A stretch of DNA of 49,779 nucleotides, from positions 1-49,779 of the forward strand of contig CAZNPW010000023.1 in assembly GCA_964575185.1 (NCBI GenBank). Direction: 5' to 3'. The first letter of the stretch is position 1; the number at the start of each line of letters is the position of its first letter. Made by a program: the position numbers and the translations under genes. Shown piece by piece: positions 41,799 through 49,095 of the stretch. Source of the DNA: CAZNPW01 sp964575185 (GTDB lineage Bacteria > Pseudomonadota > Alphaproteobacteria > Rhodobacterales > Rhodobacteraceae). The notes beneath the pieces are model-generated. The model was not told where the DNA came from. It worked only from the letters and a program-made list of their open reading frames with translations, and did no database searches.

Positions 41799-42608
41799 AT
41801 GGATGACATCCGCGGCAGGATCACGCGCGACGGCATCCGCATCCACGACGATGCGGACTTCGCCGGCATGCGCCAGGCCGGGCGCGTCGCGGCCGAAATC
41901 CTCGACATGGTCTGCGACTGGGTCGCGCCCGGCGTGACGACCGGAGAGATCGACGCGGCGATCACCGCCGAGATCGCGCGCCGCGGCGTGACCAGCGCGA
42001 CGGTCGGCTACAAGGGCTATCGCCACGCCAGCTGCATCTCGGTGAACGAGGTCGTCTGCCACGGCATCCCCGGCCCCAAGGCGCTGCGCGACGGCGACAT
42101 CCTGAACGTCGACGTGACGGTGATCGTCGACGGGTGGTTCGGCGACAACAGCCGCATGTATGTCGCGGGCACCCTGAAACCCTGGCGCGAGCGGCTGATC
42201 CAGGTCACCCACGACGCGCTGATGAAGGGCATTGCGGCGGTCCGCCCCGGTGCCACCTTCGGCGACATCGGCCATGCCATCCAGGCCCATGTCGAATCCC
42301 AGCGGATGAGCGTGGTGCGCGACTTCTGCGGCCACGGCCTCGGGCGTGTGTTCCATGCGCCGCCGAACGTGCTGCACTACGGCCGCCCGGGCACCGGGCC
42401 GGTGCTGGAGGAGGGGATGTTCTTCACCATCGAGCCGATGGTGAACCTCGGCCGTCCCGAGACGCGCGTGCTGGCCGACGACTGGACCGCGATCACCCGC
42501 GACCGCAAGGATTCGGCGCAGTTCGAGCATACCATCGGCGTGACCGCGACGGGGGCCGAGATCTTCACCGCTTCGCCCGCGGGGCGGTTCCACCCGACCT
42601 GGGGGTAG
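41799..42608 (+). CDS. map: Type I methionine aminopeptidase
   Basis: A 269-residue enzyme removing the N-terminal Met of new proteins. All metal ligands are visible: Asp in NVDVTVIVDGWFGDNSRMY (two), His in FCGHGLGRVFH, and Glu in FTIEPMVNLG and QFEHTIGVT. A start MDDIRGRITRDGIRIHD and GVTTGEIDAAI fit the family. The ATG has no Shine-Dalgarno, and TATATT lies only seven bases before it, so the mRNA may be leaderless. Confidence 0.95.
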   Translation: MDDIRGRITRDGIRIHDDADFAGMRQAGRVAAEILDMVCDWVAPGVTTGEIDAAITAEIARRGVTSATVGYKGYRHASCISVNEVVCHGIPGPKALRDGDILNVDVTVIVDGWFGDNSRMYVAGTLKPWRERLIQVTHDALMKGIAAVRPGATFGDIGHAIQAHVESQRMSVVRDFCGHGLGRVFHAPPNVLHYGRPGTGPVLEEGMFFTIEPMVNLGRPETRVLADDWTAITRDRKDSAQFEHTIGVTATGAEIFTASPAGRFHPTWG

Positions 42609-42627
42609 TACCGGCGGCACGGGCGAG

Positions 42628-42647
42628 GTCCCGGCCTGCGCCGGGAC
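42628..42647. terminator. Hairpin between convergent map and chrR
   Basis: GTCCCGGC at 42628-42635 pairs perfectly with GCCGGGAC at 42640-42647 around CTGC. It lies in the 54-base gap between two convergent stops and is probably bidirectional. No T tract. Confidence 0.5.
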
Positions 42648-42662
42648 GCGGGAGCTCTTCCG

Positions 42663-43328
42663 TCAGATGCGGAAGAACGGCTGCGCGAGCCGCGGCAGCA
42701 GGCCCTTCAGGCGCAGCGGCGCGTCGGTGGCCGCGAGGCAGATGCAGGCCCCGTCGCCGGTGGCGACCGGTGTATGCTCGGTGTCCTCGTCGGCGACGGC
42801 GATGTCGCCGCGGCCGTAGCGGTTGTTGCCGTCGACGAAGGCCCCCTGGAGCACCAGCGTCAGTTCGATCCCGCGGTGGCCGTGGTCGGGCATCTCGGCC
42901 CCGGCGGGGATCTTCAGGAGCCGCACGCTGCCCTGGCGGTCGGCGTGCAGGATCGACTGCCGGACCCCGCTCGCGACCGGCCGCCAGTTCACGCCGTCCT
43001 CGTCGTGGCCGAGGTAGTCGGCCAGCGGCGCGGGGAAGATCCCGGCCGACTGGCGGGGCGCGCGGGCATTCGCCTGCGGCAGGCTGATGATCCGGTCGAG
43101 CATCAGGCCCAGGCTGGCCTCGCCCATCGGCGCGGGCGCCATCCGCTCGAGCATCGCGCCGCCCACCGCCTCGAAGGCACCCAGCCGCGCCCGGCTTTCG
43201 TCGGACAAGGACACGTGCGTGGCGACGACCAGGTTGAAGGCCTCGGGCAGCGTGCCGGCGGCGTAGCCCATCAGCAGATGGTCGGGAAGGTGGTGCCGGA
43301 CGCAGGTGGGTTCGTTCATCATCCTCAT
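42663..43328 (-). CDS. chrR: ChrR-type anti-sigma factor with CxxC replaced by SxxS
   Basis: A 221-residue ChrR homologue. In R. sphaeroides ChrR, the N-terminal domain binds RpoE and holds zinc through His6, His31, Cys35 and Cys38. Here the aligned positions are His13 (VRHHLPDHLLMGYAAGTLPE), His38, Ser42 and Ser45 in VATHVSLSDESRARLGA. Both cysteines are therefore serine (codons TCC and AGC, each one base from TGC). A Cys at position 9 (PTCVRHH) could be a substitute. The C-terminal cupin keeps its metal residues (PDHGHRGIELTL, EDTEHTPVA). The start overlaps the rpoE stop as TGATG (43328). In-frame ATGs at 43322 and 43319 are alternatives. Confidence 0.93.
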   Translation of the reverse strand: MRMMNEPTCVRHHLPDHLLMGYAAGTLPEAFNLVVATHVSLSDESRARLGAFEAVGGAMLERMAPAPMGEASLGLMLDRIISLPQANARAPRQSAGIFPAPLADYLGHDEDGVNWRPVASGVRQSILHADRQGSVRLLKIPAGAEMPDHGHRGIELTLVLQGAFVDGNNRYGRGDIAVADEDTEHTPVATGDGACICLAATDAPLRLKGLLPRLAQPFFRI

Positions 43329-43888
43329 CACTGCCGCGAACGCTCGCCCAGGTGATGCCGCAGCTTCTCGAGCGCCAATCTGATCCGGGACTTGATCGTG
43401 CCAAGAGGCAGCCCGGTTTCCTGCGCCAGTTCGGTGTGCGACATATCGCCGTAGTAGGCCCGTTCGATCAGCCTCCTCTGCTTGTCGGGCAACCGCGACA
43501 GCGCGGCCCCCAGACGTGTGACCTCTTCCTGCGCCAGAAAGACCTCCGCCTGGTCGGGCTCGGCGTCCGGGCCCCAGGGCAGGTCCTCCGGCTCGGGCCG
43601 GCGCGCGCGGCGCAGCGCGTCGATCCGCCGGTTGCGCGCGATGGTGAAGACCCAGGTCGCCACCGACGCCCGCGCCGGATCGAACAGGTGCGCCTTCTGC
43701 CACAGCGTCGCCATGACATCCTGCGCCCATTCCTCGGCCTGCGCGGCATCCGCGCCCGACCGCATGAGGAACCCCTTCACCCGCGGCGCGAAGTGCCGGA
43801 ACAGCGCGGCGAAGGCCGCGCGGTCCTGGCGGTCGCGCACCGACAGAAGAAGGGCCGCCCAATCCGTCTCGTCCTGACCGACCGCCAC
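43328..43888 (-). CDS. rpoE: ECF sigma factor RpoE (singlet-oxygen response type)
   Basis: A 186-residue ECF sigma factor of the RpoE-ChrR kind. Region 2 has FLMRSGADAAQAEEWAQDVM and SVATWVFTIARNRRIDALRR. Region 4 has HTELAQETGLPLGTIKSRIR. In R. sphaeroides RpoE drives the response to singlet oxygen and is held by ChrR. The start is GTG at 43888 with GAAAGGTAA before it. It is coupled to chrR and divergent from the FAD-oxidoreductase operon, and both directions have TGATCC-type promoters. Confidence 0.93.
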   Translation of the reverse strand: MAVGQDETDWAALLLSVRDRQDRAAFAALFRHFAPRVKGFLMRSGADAAQAEEWAQDVMATLWQKAHLFDPARASVATWVFTIARNRRIDALRRARRPEPEDLPWGPDAEPDQAEVFLAQEEVTRLGAALSRLPDKQRRLIERAYYGDMSHTELAQETGLPLGTIKSRIRLALEKLRHHLGERSRQ

Positions 43889-43997
43889 TTACCTTTCGCC
43901 CCGCGGGACCGATTTCCCTTTGTGCGCCGCACCATAAGGGGGGTCGGTCGGCCGTGCATCCGTTTTCTGCCGCGGGTGGCCACGATCGGTTTTGCAG

Positions 43998-44027
43998 CAG
44001 ATACGCCGTCCGTTAACGTCTGGATCA
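43998..44027 (-). promoter_or_regulatory. RpoE-type autoregulatory promoter of rpoE-chrR
   Basis: Minus strand: TGATCC (44027-44022), then AGAC in an 18-base spacer, and TATCTG (44003-43998). From memory, R. sphaeroides RpoE promoters have a TGATCC -35 and a TAAGA-like -10 with about 18-base spacing, and rpoE is autoregulated. It is about 110 bases before the GTG. Confidence 0.65.
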
Positions 44028-44064
44028 CACGCCCATGACAAAAGAAGTTGCGAAACTGTCCGGC

Positions 44065-44094
44065 TGATCCGTCGTATCCATGACCGCGTAGACA
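44065..44094 (+). promoter_or_regulatory. RpoE-type promoter for the FAD-oxidoreductase operon
   Basis: TGATCC at 44065-44070, an 18-base spacer and TAGACA at 44089-44094, 30 bases before the ATG of the first gene. The hexamer and spacing equal those of the divergent rpoE promoter. The -35 boxes are 37 bases apart. Confidence 0.65.
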
Positions 44095-44124
44095 GTCACA
44101 ACAACAGGGACGGCAGGATCGCAG

Positions 44125-45420
44125 ATGCCCTTCGAGTCGAGGAACGCCGGTCACCGGCATGTCGCGGTGATCGGGGGGGGCATCGCGGGGCTCGCCGCCG
44201 CCTACCAGCTTGCCGCCGGGGCGCGGGTCGTCCTGTTCGAGGCCGCGCCACGGCTCGGCGGCCATGCCCGCACCGTCATGGCGGGCAGGCGCGGCGACCA
44301 GCCGGTCGACACGGGCTTCATCGTGTTCAACCGGGTGAACTACCCGCATCTGACCGGAATGTTCCAGGCGCTCGGCGTGCCCGTCGCGAAAAGCCGGATG
44401 AGCTTTGCCGCCTCGATCCGCGGCGGCTGGATGGAATACGGGCTCGACAGGCTCGACACGCTGTTCGCCACGCGGCGCAACCTCGCCGACCCGCGCTTCC
44501 TGCGGATGGTGCGCGACATCCTGCGTTTCAACCGCGCGGCCCCCGCCGCGGTCGCCGCGGACGGCGGGATGACCATCGCCGCGCTGGTCGCCCGGCTGCG
44601 GCTCGGCCCGTGGTTCCGCGACCACTACATCACGCCCTTCTCGGGTGCGATCTGGTCCACCCCCACGACCGGCATCCTCGACTTCCCCGCCGCGGCGCTG
44701 GTGCGGTTCTTCCAGAACCACGCGCTGATGGGGGTCCATGGCCAGCACCAGTGGTTCACCGTGCAGGGCGGGTCGGTCGAATACGTCCGCCGCCTGCAGG
44801 CCCACCTGACCCGCGCCGGGGTCGACATCCGCACCGGCACGCCGGTGCAGGCCGTTACCCGCCAGGGCGGCGGGGCCATCGTCAAGGCGGAAGGCGCGCC
44901 GGCCGAGATGTTCGACGAGGTCATCCTCGCCACCCACGCCGACGACACGCTGCGCCTGCTCGCCGACTCCTCGGCCGAGGAGACGCGCTGGCTGTCCCGG
45001 GTGCGCTACCAGCCGAACCACGCCGTCCTGCACAGCGACGCCCGGCTGATGCCGCGGCGGCGCAAGGTCTGGTCGAGCTGGAACTATGTCGAACCCGCGG
45101 CGGGCCGGGGCGACCGGATCGACCTGACCTACTGGATGAACAGCCTGCAGCCGATCCCGCAGGACGACCCGCTGTTCGTCACGCTGAACGGCGGCGCGCG
45201 CGTCGACCCGCGGCTGGTCCATGACGAGGTCACCTTCCGCCATCCCGTCTACGACGCGGGCACGCTGGCCGCGCAGGCCGCGCTGACCGCGATGAACGGG
45301 GCGCGGGCGACCTGGTTCTGCGGCGCCTGGATGCGCAGCGGGTTCCACGAGGACGGCTTCGCCAGCGCGGTCGACGTGGTGCAGGGCCTGCGGGCGCGGG
45401 AGGTGCGGGCGGCGGCATGA
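44125..45420 (+). CDS. FAD-dependent amine-oxidase-type oxidoreductase
   Basis: A 431-residue flavoprotein. The Rossmann FAD loop is VAVIGGGIAGLAAAYQLAAG. LFEAAPRLGGHARTV follows and is the usual NAD(P)-binding/amine-oxidase motif. DTGFIVFNRVNYPHLTGMF and TTGILDFPAAALVRFFQNH are conserved in this group. WFCGAWMRSGFHEDGFASAV closes the FAD site. It matches R. sphaeroides RSP_1091 by position and type, an RpoE target linked to furan fatty acid formation (from memory). It is first in a five-gene operon and ends ATGA with DUF1365. Confidence 0.88.
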   Translation: MPFESRNAGHRHVAVIGGGIAGLAAAYQLAAGARVVLFEAAPRLGGHARTVMAGRRGDQPVDTGFIVFNRVNYPHLTGMFQALGVPVAKSRMSFAASIRGGWMEYGLDRLDTLFATRRNLADPRFLRMVRDILRFNRAAPAAVAADGGMTIAALVARLRLGPWFRDHYITPFSGAIWSTPTTGILDFPAAALVRFFQNHALMGVHGQHQWFTVQGGSVEYVRRLQAHLTRAGVDIRTGTPVQAVTRQGGGAIVKAEGAPAEMFDEVILATHADDTLRLLADSSAEETRWLSRVRYQPNHAVLHSDARLMPRRRKVWSSWNYVEPAAGRGDRIDLTYWMNSLQPIPQDDPLFVTLNGGARVDPRLVHDEVTFRHPVYDAGTLAAQAALTAMNGARATWFCGAWMRSGFHEDGFASAVDVVQGLRAREVRAAA

Positions 45421-46178
45421 CCCGGACCCTTCACCTGCGGGGTGTCACCTTCCACGGCCGCAAGGGCCCGGTGAGGAACGCCTTCCGCTACGGCGTCGAT
45501 TACGTCCTGGCGGAAGAGGGCGCGGGCCGGCCCTGGCTGATGGGCCTGAACCGCGCCGGGCTGATGAGCCTGCACGACCGCGACCACGGCGGCCCACCAG
45601 GCCGGGGGGCGGGCGCGGCATGGGTGCGCACCGTGCTCGCCGATCACGGCCTGCCCGCCCCCGCCCGCGTGGCGCTGCTGGCGCAGCCGCGCGTGCTGGG
45701 GCATGTCTTCAACCCGGTCAGCTTCTGGCTCTGCCGCGATGCGGCGGGCGCGCTGACCTGCGTGGTGGCCGAGGTCACGAATACCTACGGCGACCGCCAT
45801 TCCTACCTCTGCCACCGCGACGACGCGGGGCCGCTCGGCCCCGACGACACCGTGACGGCGCGGAAGATCCTGCACGTCTCGCCCTTCCAGCCGACTCACG
45901 GGACCTACCGCTTCCGCTTCGACATCCGGGCGGACCGGATCGGCATCTGGATCGACTATACCAGTTCGGGGGACACGCCGGGCGGCGGGGTCTTCACCAA
46001 CCTCATCGGCCCCGTCGCGCCGCTGACGACGGCGGGGATCCTCGGTGCCTGCCTGCGGCGGCCGTTCGGCTCGCGCCGGGTGCTGGCGCTGATCCACTGG
46101 CAGGCGCTGCGGCTGTGGTGGAAGGGCGCGGCCTTCCGCGCCCGCCCCGAACCCCCGGCGCAGGAGGTCACCCGGTGA
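45417..46178 (+). CDS. DUF1365 protein
   Basis: A 253-residue protein starting MTRTLHLRGVTFHGRKGPVRN. RVLGHVFNPVSFWLCRDAAG is the diagnostic motif of DUF1365, with EVTNTYGDRHSYL and KILHVSPFQPTHGTYRFRF. The family is often next to cyclopropane-fatty-acid synthases and is thought to act on lipids. The R. sphaeroides counterpart (RSP_1090) is reported to help release RpoE from ChrR (memory). Starts and stops overlap both neighbours. Confidence 0.9.
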   Translation: MTRTLHLRGVTFHGRKGPVRNAFRYGVDYVLAEEGAGRPWLMGLNRAGLMSLHDRDHGGPPGRGAGAAWVRTVLADHGLPAPARVALLAQPRVLGHVFNPVSFWLCRDAAGALTCVVAEVTNTYGDRHSYLCHRDDAGPLGPDDTVTARKILHVSPFQPTHGTYRFRFDIRADRIGIWIDYTSSGDTPGGGVFTNLIGPVAPLTTAGILGACLRRPFGSRRVLALIHWQALRLWWKGAAFRARPEPPAQEVTR

Positions 46179-47413
46179 CCGCAATGCCCGCCCCGCGCGC
46201 CTGGCTCGGCCAGTGGTCGCTGTTCGCCGCGATGGTCGCGGCGGCGGGGCTGCCGATCTACATCCACGCGCCGGCCCACTATGCCGAGACCTACGGGATC
46301 GGCCTCGCGGCGCTGGGCTACGTGCTGGGGCTGCTGCGGCTGATCGACGTGGTGCAGGATCCGCTGCTGGGCTGGCTGGCGGAACGTGGACGGGCGACGC
46401 GGGGCCTCTGGGTCGCGGTCGCGGCGGCGGTCATGGCGCTGGCGATGCTGGGCCTGTTCGCCGCGACGCCGCCCGTGGCCCCGCTCCTGTGGTTCGCGCT
46501 GACGCTGACCGCGATGTTCACCGCGTTTTCCTTCCTGACGATCTGCTTCTACGCCGAGGGCGTCGGCCGCGCCGACCGGCTGGGCGACGGCGGCCACATC
46601 CGCCTTGCCGGCTGGCGCGAGACGGGATCGCTCGCCGGGGTCTGTGCCGCGACCGTCGCGCCGCTGGCGCTGGGCTTCACCGGCTTCGCGCTGGCCTTCG
46701 CGGCGCTGAGCCTGCTGGCCGTCTGGGGGATGCGCCGCGAATGGGGCCACGCCACCGCCATGCCGCCCGACACCTCGCCGCTCGCGACCTTCCGGCCCGC
46801 GCTGGCCGACCCGCTGGCGCGGCGGCTGCTGCTGATCGCGCTTCTGAACGCGGCCCCGGTCGCGGTCACTTCCACCCTGTTCCTGTTCTTCGTCCAGGCC
46901 CGCCTCGCCGCGCCCGAGGCCGCCGGGCCGCTGCTGCTTCTGTTCTTCGCCGCCGCCGCCGCCTCGACCGCGATCTGGAGCCGCCTCGCCGCCCGCCACG
47001 GTGCCCGGCGCGTGCTGATGGCGGGAATGGTGCTGGCGATCCTGTCCTTCCTGTGGGCCGCGACGCTGGGCGCAGGCGACGTCCTGGCCTTTGCCGTCAT
47101 CTGCGCCGCCTCGGGTGCGGCGCTCGGCGCGGACATGACGCTGCTCCCTGCGATCTTCGCCCGCCGCATGGCCGCGATCGGCCGGGGTGGCGAGGCCACG
47201 GCCTTCGGATTGTGGTCCTTCGTCGGCAAACTCTCGCTTGCCCTGGCGGCGGTGACGCTACTTCCTGCGCTGGAATTGCAGGGCTTCCAGCGCGGCGTTC
47301 CCGCGCCCGCCACCGCGCTTACGGCCCTGACGATCCTTTACGCCATCCTGCCCTGCGCCCTGAAACTCGCGGCCATCGGCCTTCTGGCCCGCACCCGCAT
47401 CCCGGAGGACTGA
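46175..47413 (+). CDS. MFS transporter, GPH-like symporter
   Basis: A 412-residue protein with about 12 membrane helices (WSLFAAMVAAAGLPIYIHAP, LWVAVAAAVMALAMLGLFAA, LLLIALLNAAPVAVTSTLFL and others). The DPLLGWLAERGRATRG loop between helices 2 and 3 is the sugar/cation-symporter type signature. The start is GTG at 46175 overlapping the DUF1365 stop, with AGGAGG eight bases before. The ATG at 46184 is too far from it. Substrate unknown, perhaps lipid-related. Confidence 0.85.
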   Translation: MTAMPAPRAWLGQWSLFAAMVAAAGLPIYIHAPAHYAETYGIGLAALGYVLGLLRLIDVVQDPLLGWLAERGRATRGLWVAVAAAVMALAMLGLFAATPPVAPLLWFALTLTAMFTAFSFLTICFYAEGVGRADRLGDGGHIRLAGWRETGSLAGVCAATVAPLALGFTGFALAFAALSLLAVWGMRREWGHATAMPPDTSPLATFRPALADPLARRLLLIALLNAAPVAVTSTLFLFFVQARLAAPEAAGPLLLLFFAAAAASTAIWSRLAARHGARRVLMAGMVLAILSFLWAATLGAGDVLAFAVICAASGAALGADMTLLPAIFARRMAAIGRGGEATAFGLWSFVGKLSLALAAVTLLPALELQGFQRGVPAPATALTALTILYAILPCALKLAAIGLLARTRIPED

Positions 47414-47416
47414 AAG

Positions 47417-47977
47417 ATGACCGATGTCTTCGCCGCCCTCCTCGGGGCCGCCATCACCCTGGTGCTGGTCGCGATGCGCCGCAACCTCTTCAGCTTCCGC
47501 GGCCAGCGGCCCGAGGACATGGCCGCGCGCGGGCCGGTCTTCGACCTGAAGCGCTACCTATCCGGCCCGATCCTCTGCGAAGGCGTGATCTATGGCCCGA
47601 CCGGCCGCGTCACCAGCCGCTTCGTGGCCGAGATGGAGGGGTCGTGGAACGGCGACACCGGCACCCTGCGCGAAACCTTCCGCTACGACAGCGGCACGGT
47701 GCAGAACCGCGAGTGGACGCTGCACCTGACCCCCGACGGCACGATCCGGGCCGAGGCGCCCGACGTGGTGGGCCAGGGCACCGGCCGCGCCGCCGGGGCG
47801 GGGGTCCAGATGCGCTACCGCATCCGGCTGACCGAGGATGCCGGGGGCCATGTGCTCGACGTGACCGACTGGATGTATCTGATGGAGAACGGCACGATCA
47901 TGAACCGCAGCCAGTTCACCAAGTTCGGCTTCACCGTGGCCGAGCTGGTGGCGACGATGCGCCGGGTGCCCGCGTGA
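47417..47977 (+). CDS. DUF3833 protein
   Basis: A 186-residue protein with an N-terminal hydrophobic anchor (VFAALLGAAITLVLVAMRR). A lipocalin-like beta region follows (FDLKRYLSGPILCEGVIYGP, GSWNGDTGTLRETFRYDSG, WTLHLTPDGTIRAEAPDVVG). It lies three bases after the MFS gene. DUF3833 proteins are regularly encoded beside DUF1365 and cyclopropane synthase genes and may bind a lipid. Function unproven. Confidence 0.87.
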   Translation: MTDVFAALLGAAITLVLVAMRRNLFSFRGQRPEDMAARGPVFDLKRYLSGPILCEGVIYGPTGRVTSRFVAEMEGSWNGDTGTLRETFRYDSGTVQNREWTLHLTPDGTIRAEAPDVVGQGTGRAAGAGVQMRYRIRLTEDAGGHVLDVTDWMYLMENGTIMNRSQFTKFGFTVAELVATMRRVPA

Positions 47978-47995
47978 CCTGCCCGGACTGACAAG

Positions 47996-48730
47996 ATGGA
48001 GTGGACGGGCAAGCGTTACTGGCTCGTCGGGGCCAGCGAGGGGCTGGGCCAGGCGCTCGCCCGGGTCATGAGCCGCGCGGGGGTGGAGGTCATCGTCTCG
48101 GCCCGCAGCGCGGACCGGCTGGCGCAGGTCGTGGCGGAGCTGCCGGGCCCCGCGCGGGCGGTGCCGGTCGACGTGGCCGACGACGCCAGCGTCGCGGCGG
48201 CGGCGGCCGAGGTCGGCGCGATCGACGGGGTGGTCTACCTCGCGGGCGTCTACTGGCCGCAGGGGGCGCAGGGATGGGACGCGGCCCAGGTCACCGCGAT
48301 GTGCGACGTCAACTTCACCGGCTGCGCCCGCGTGATCGGCGCGGTCATGCCGCAGTTCGCCGCGCGGGGCACGGGCCATGTCGTCATCACCGGCTCGCTC
48401 TCGGGCTTCCGCGGCCTGCCGGGCGCGATCGGCTACGCCGCATCAAAGGCCGGGACCATGGCGCTGGCCGAAAGCATGTATGCCGACCTGCGCGGATCGG
48501 GCATCCGCGTGCAGCTTTGCAACCCCGGCTTCATCCGCACCCGCCTGACCGACAAGAACGACTTCCGCATGCCCTTCCTGATGGAGCCCGACCAGGCGGC
48601 GCAGGAAATGTGGGAGCACATGAACACCGACGCCTTCAAGCGCAGCTTCCCCATGGTGTTCAGCTGGCTGTTCCGCGCCTCGCAGGTCCTGCCCGACTGG
48701 GTGTATTACCGGCTCTTCGCGCCGAAGTAG
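47996..48730 (+). CDS. Short-chain dehydrogenase/reductase
   Basis: A 244-residue SDR. The NAD(P)-binding loop GASEGLGQALARVMSRAG is near the N-terminus. DVADDASVAAA is the adenine loop. The catalytic Ser is in VVITGSLSGFRG and the YxxxK is in IGYAASKAGTMALAESMYAD. NPGFIRTRLTDKNDF follows. It is the last gene of the RpoE-type operon (RSP_1087 counterpart). Substrate unknown. Confidence 0.9.
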   Translation: MEWTGKRYWLVGASEGLGQALARVMSRAGVEVIVSARSADRLAQVVAELPGPARAVPVDVADDASVAAAAAEVGAIDGVVYLAGVYWPQGAQGWDAAQVTAMCDVNFTGCARVIGAVMPQFAARGTGHVVITGSLSGFRGLPGAIGYAASKAGTMALAESMYADLRGSGIRVQLCNPGFIRTRLTDKNDFRMPFLMEPDQAAQEMWEHMNTDAFKRSFPMVFSWLFRASQVLPDWVYYRLFAPK

Positions 48731-48784
48731 GCGCGCCGGCCAACGCAGGTCCGGGAGGTCCGCCATGCCCGCTTCCGTCTCCGA

Positions 48785-48982
48785 ACGTCCACGCTGACGG
48801 TCGCGCCGCTGTATCGCGTCACGGTCGAGCCGAGCTGGCAGAACGGCCTCGCTGTCGCGTCGCAAGTCATGGTCGACAAGTCGGCGACACCCAGGATCGG
48901 CAAGGTCGGCCCCCCCCTGGAAGATGCCGCGATGACCAGGGTCAGCCAGCTGCTGATGCTGTTTCTGGGGCTGGCCGGCTGA
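48785..48982 (+). pseudogene. Decayed MazF/PemK-family toxin, C-terminal fragment
   Basis: Reading in the frame ending TGA at 48980-48982 gives APLYRVTVEPSWQNGL, SQVMVDKSATPRIGKVG, then an MTRVSQLLMLFLGLAG end. This is the C-terminal half of a MazF/PemK toxin (R-x-x-VEP, GL..SQVMVDK, KVG, L..FLGLA). There is no in-frame start or N-terminal half. Only 55 bases separate the fragment from the SDR stop. A CPLPS sequence in another frame around 48773 hints at a frameshift. No antitoxin gene is seen. Likely a remnant of a lost toxin-antitoxin pair. Confidence 0.68.
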
Positions 48983-49013
48983 GTGCCGAAGGGGCGGTGC
49001 GCGCGGGAAGGCA

Positions 49014-49082
49014 CCGATTTCTTTAAAGAAATCGGACCGGAGCCTTTGAAGGCTCCGGCGCGGAGTTTTCGAAAACTCCGCG
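49014..49082. repeat. Three adjacent perfect palindromes
   Basis: Palindrome 1 at 49014-49035 (arm CCGATTTCTTT), palindrome 2 at 49037-49058 (arm CCGGAGCCTT, TG centre), and palindrome 3 at 49059-49082 (arm CGCGGAGTTTTC). They are separated by one and zero bases. All share a GC-rich foot and an A/T centre (TTTAAA, TTTGAA, TTCGAA) but different stem sequences. They lie between convergent genes, so they may act as terminators or protein-binding sites. Confidence 0.85.
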
Positions 49083-49095
49083 GCCCGCCCTGCGC

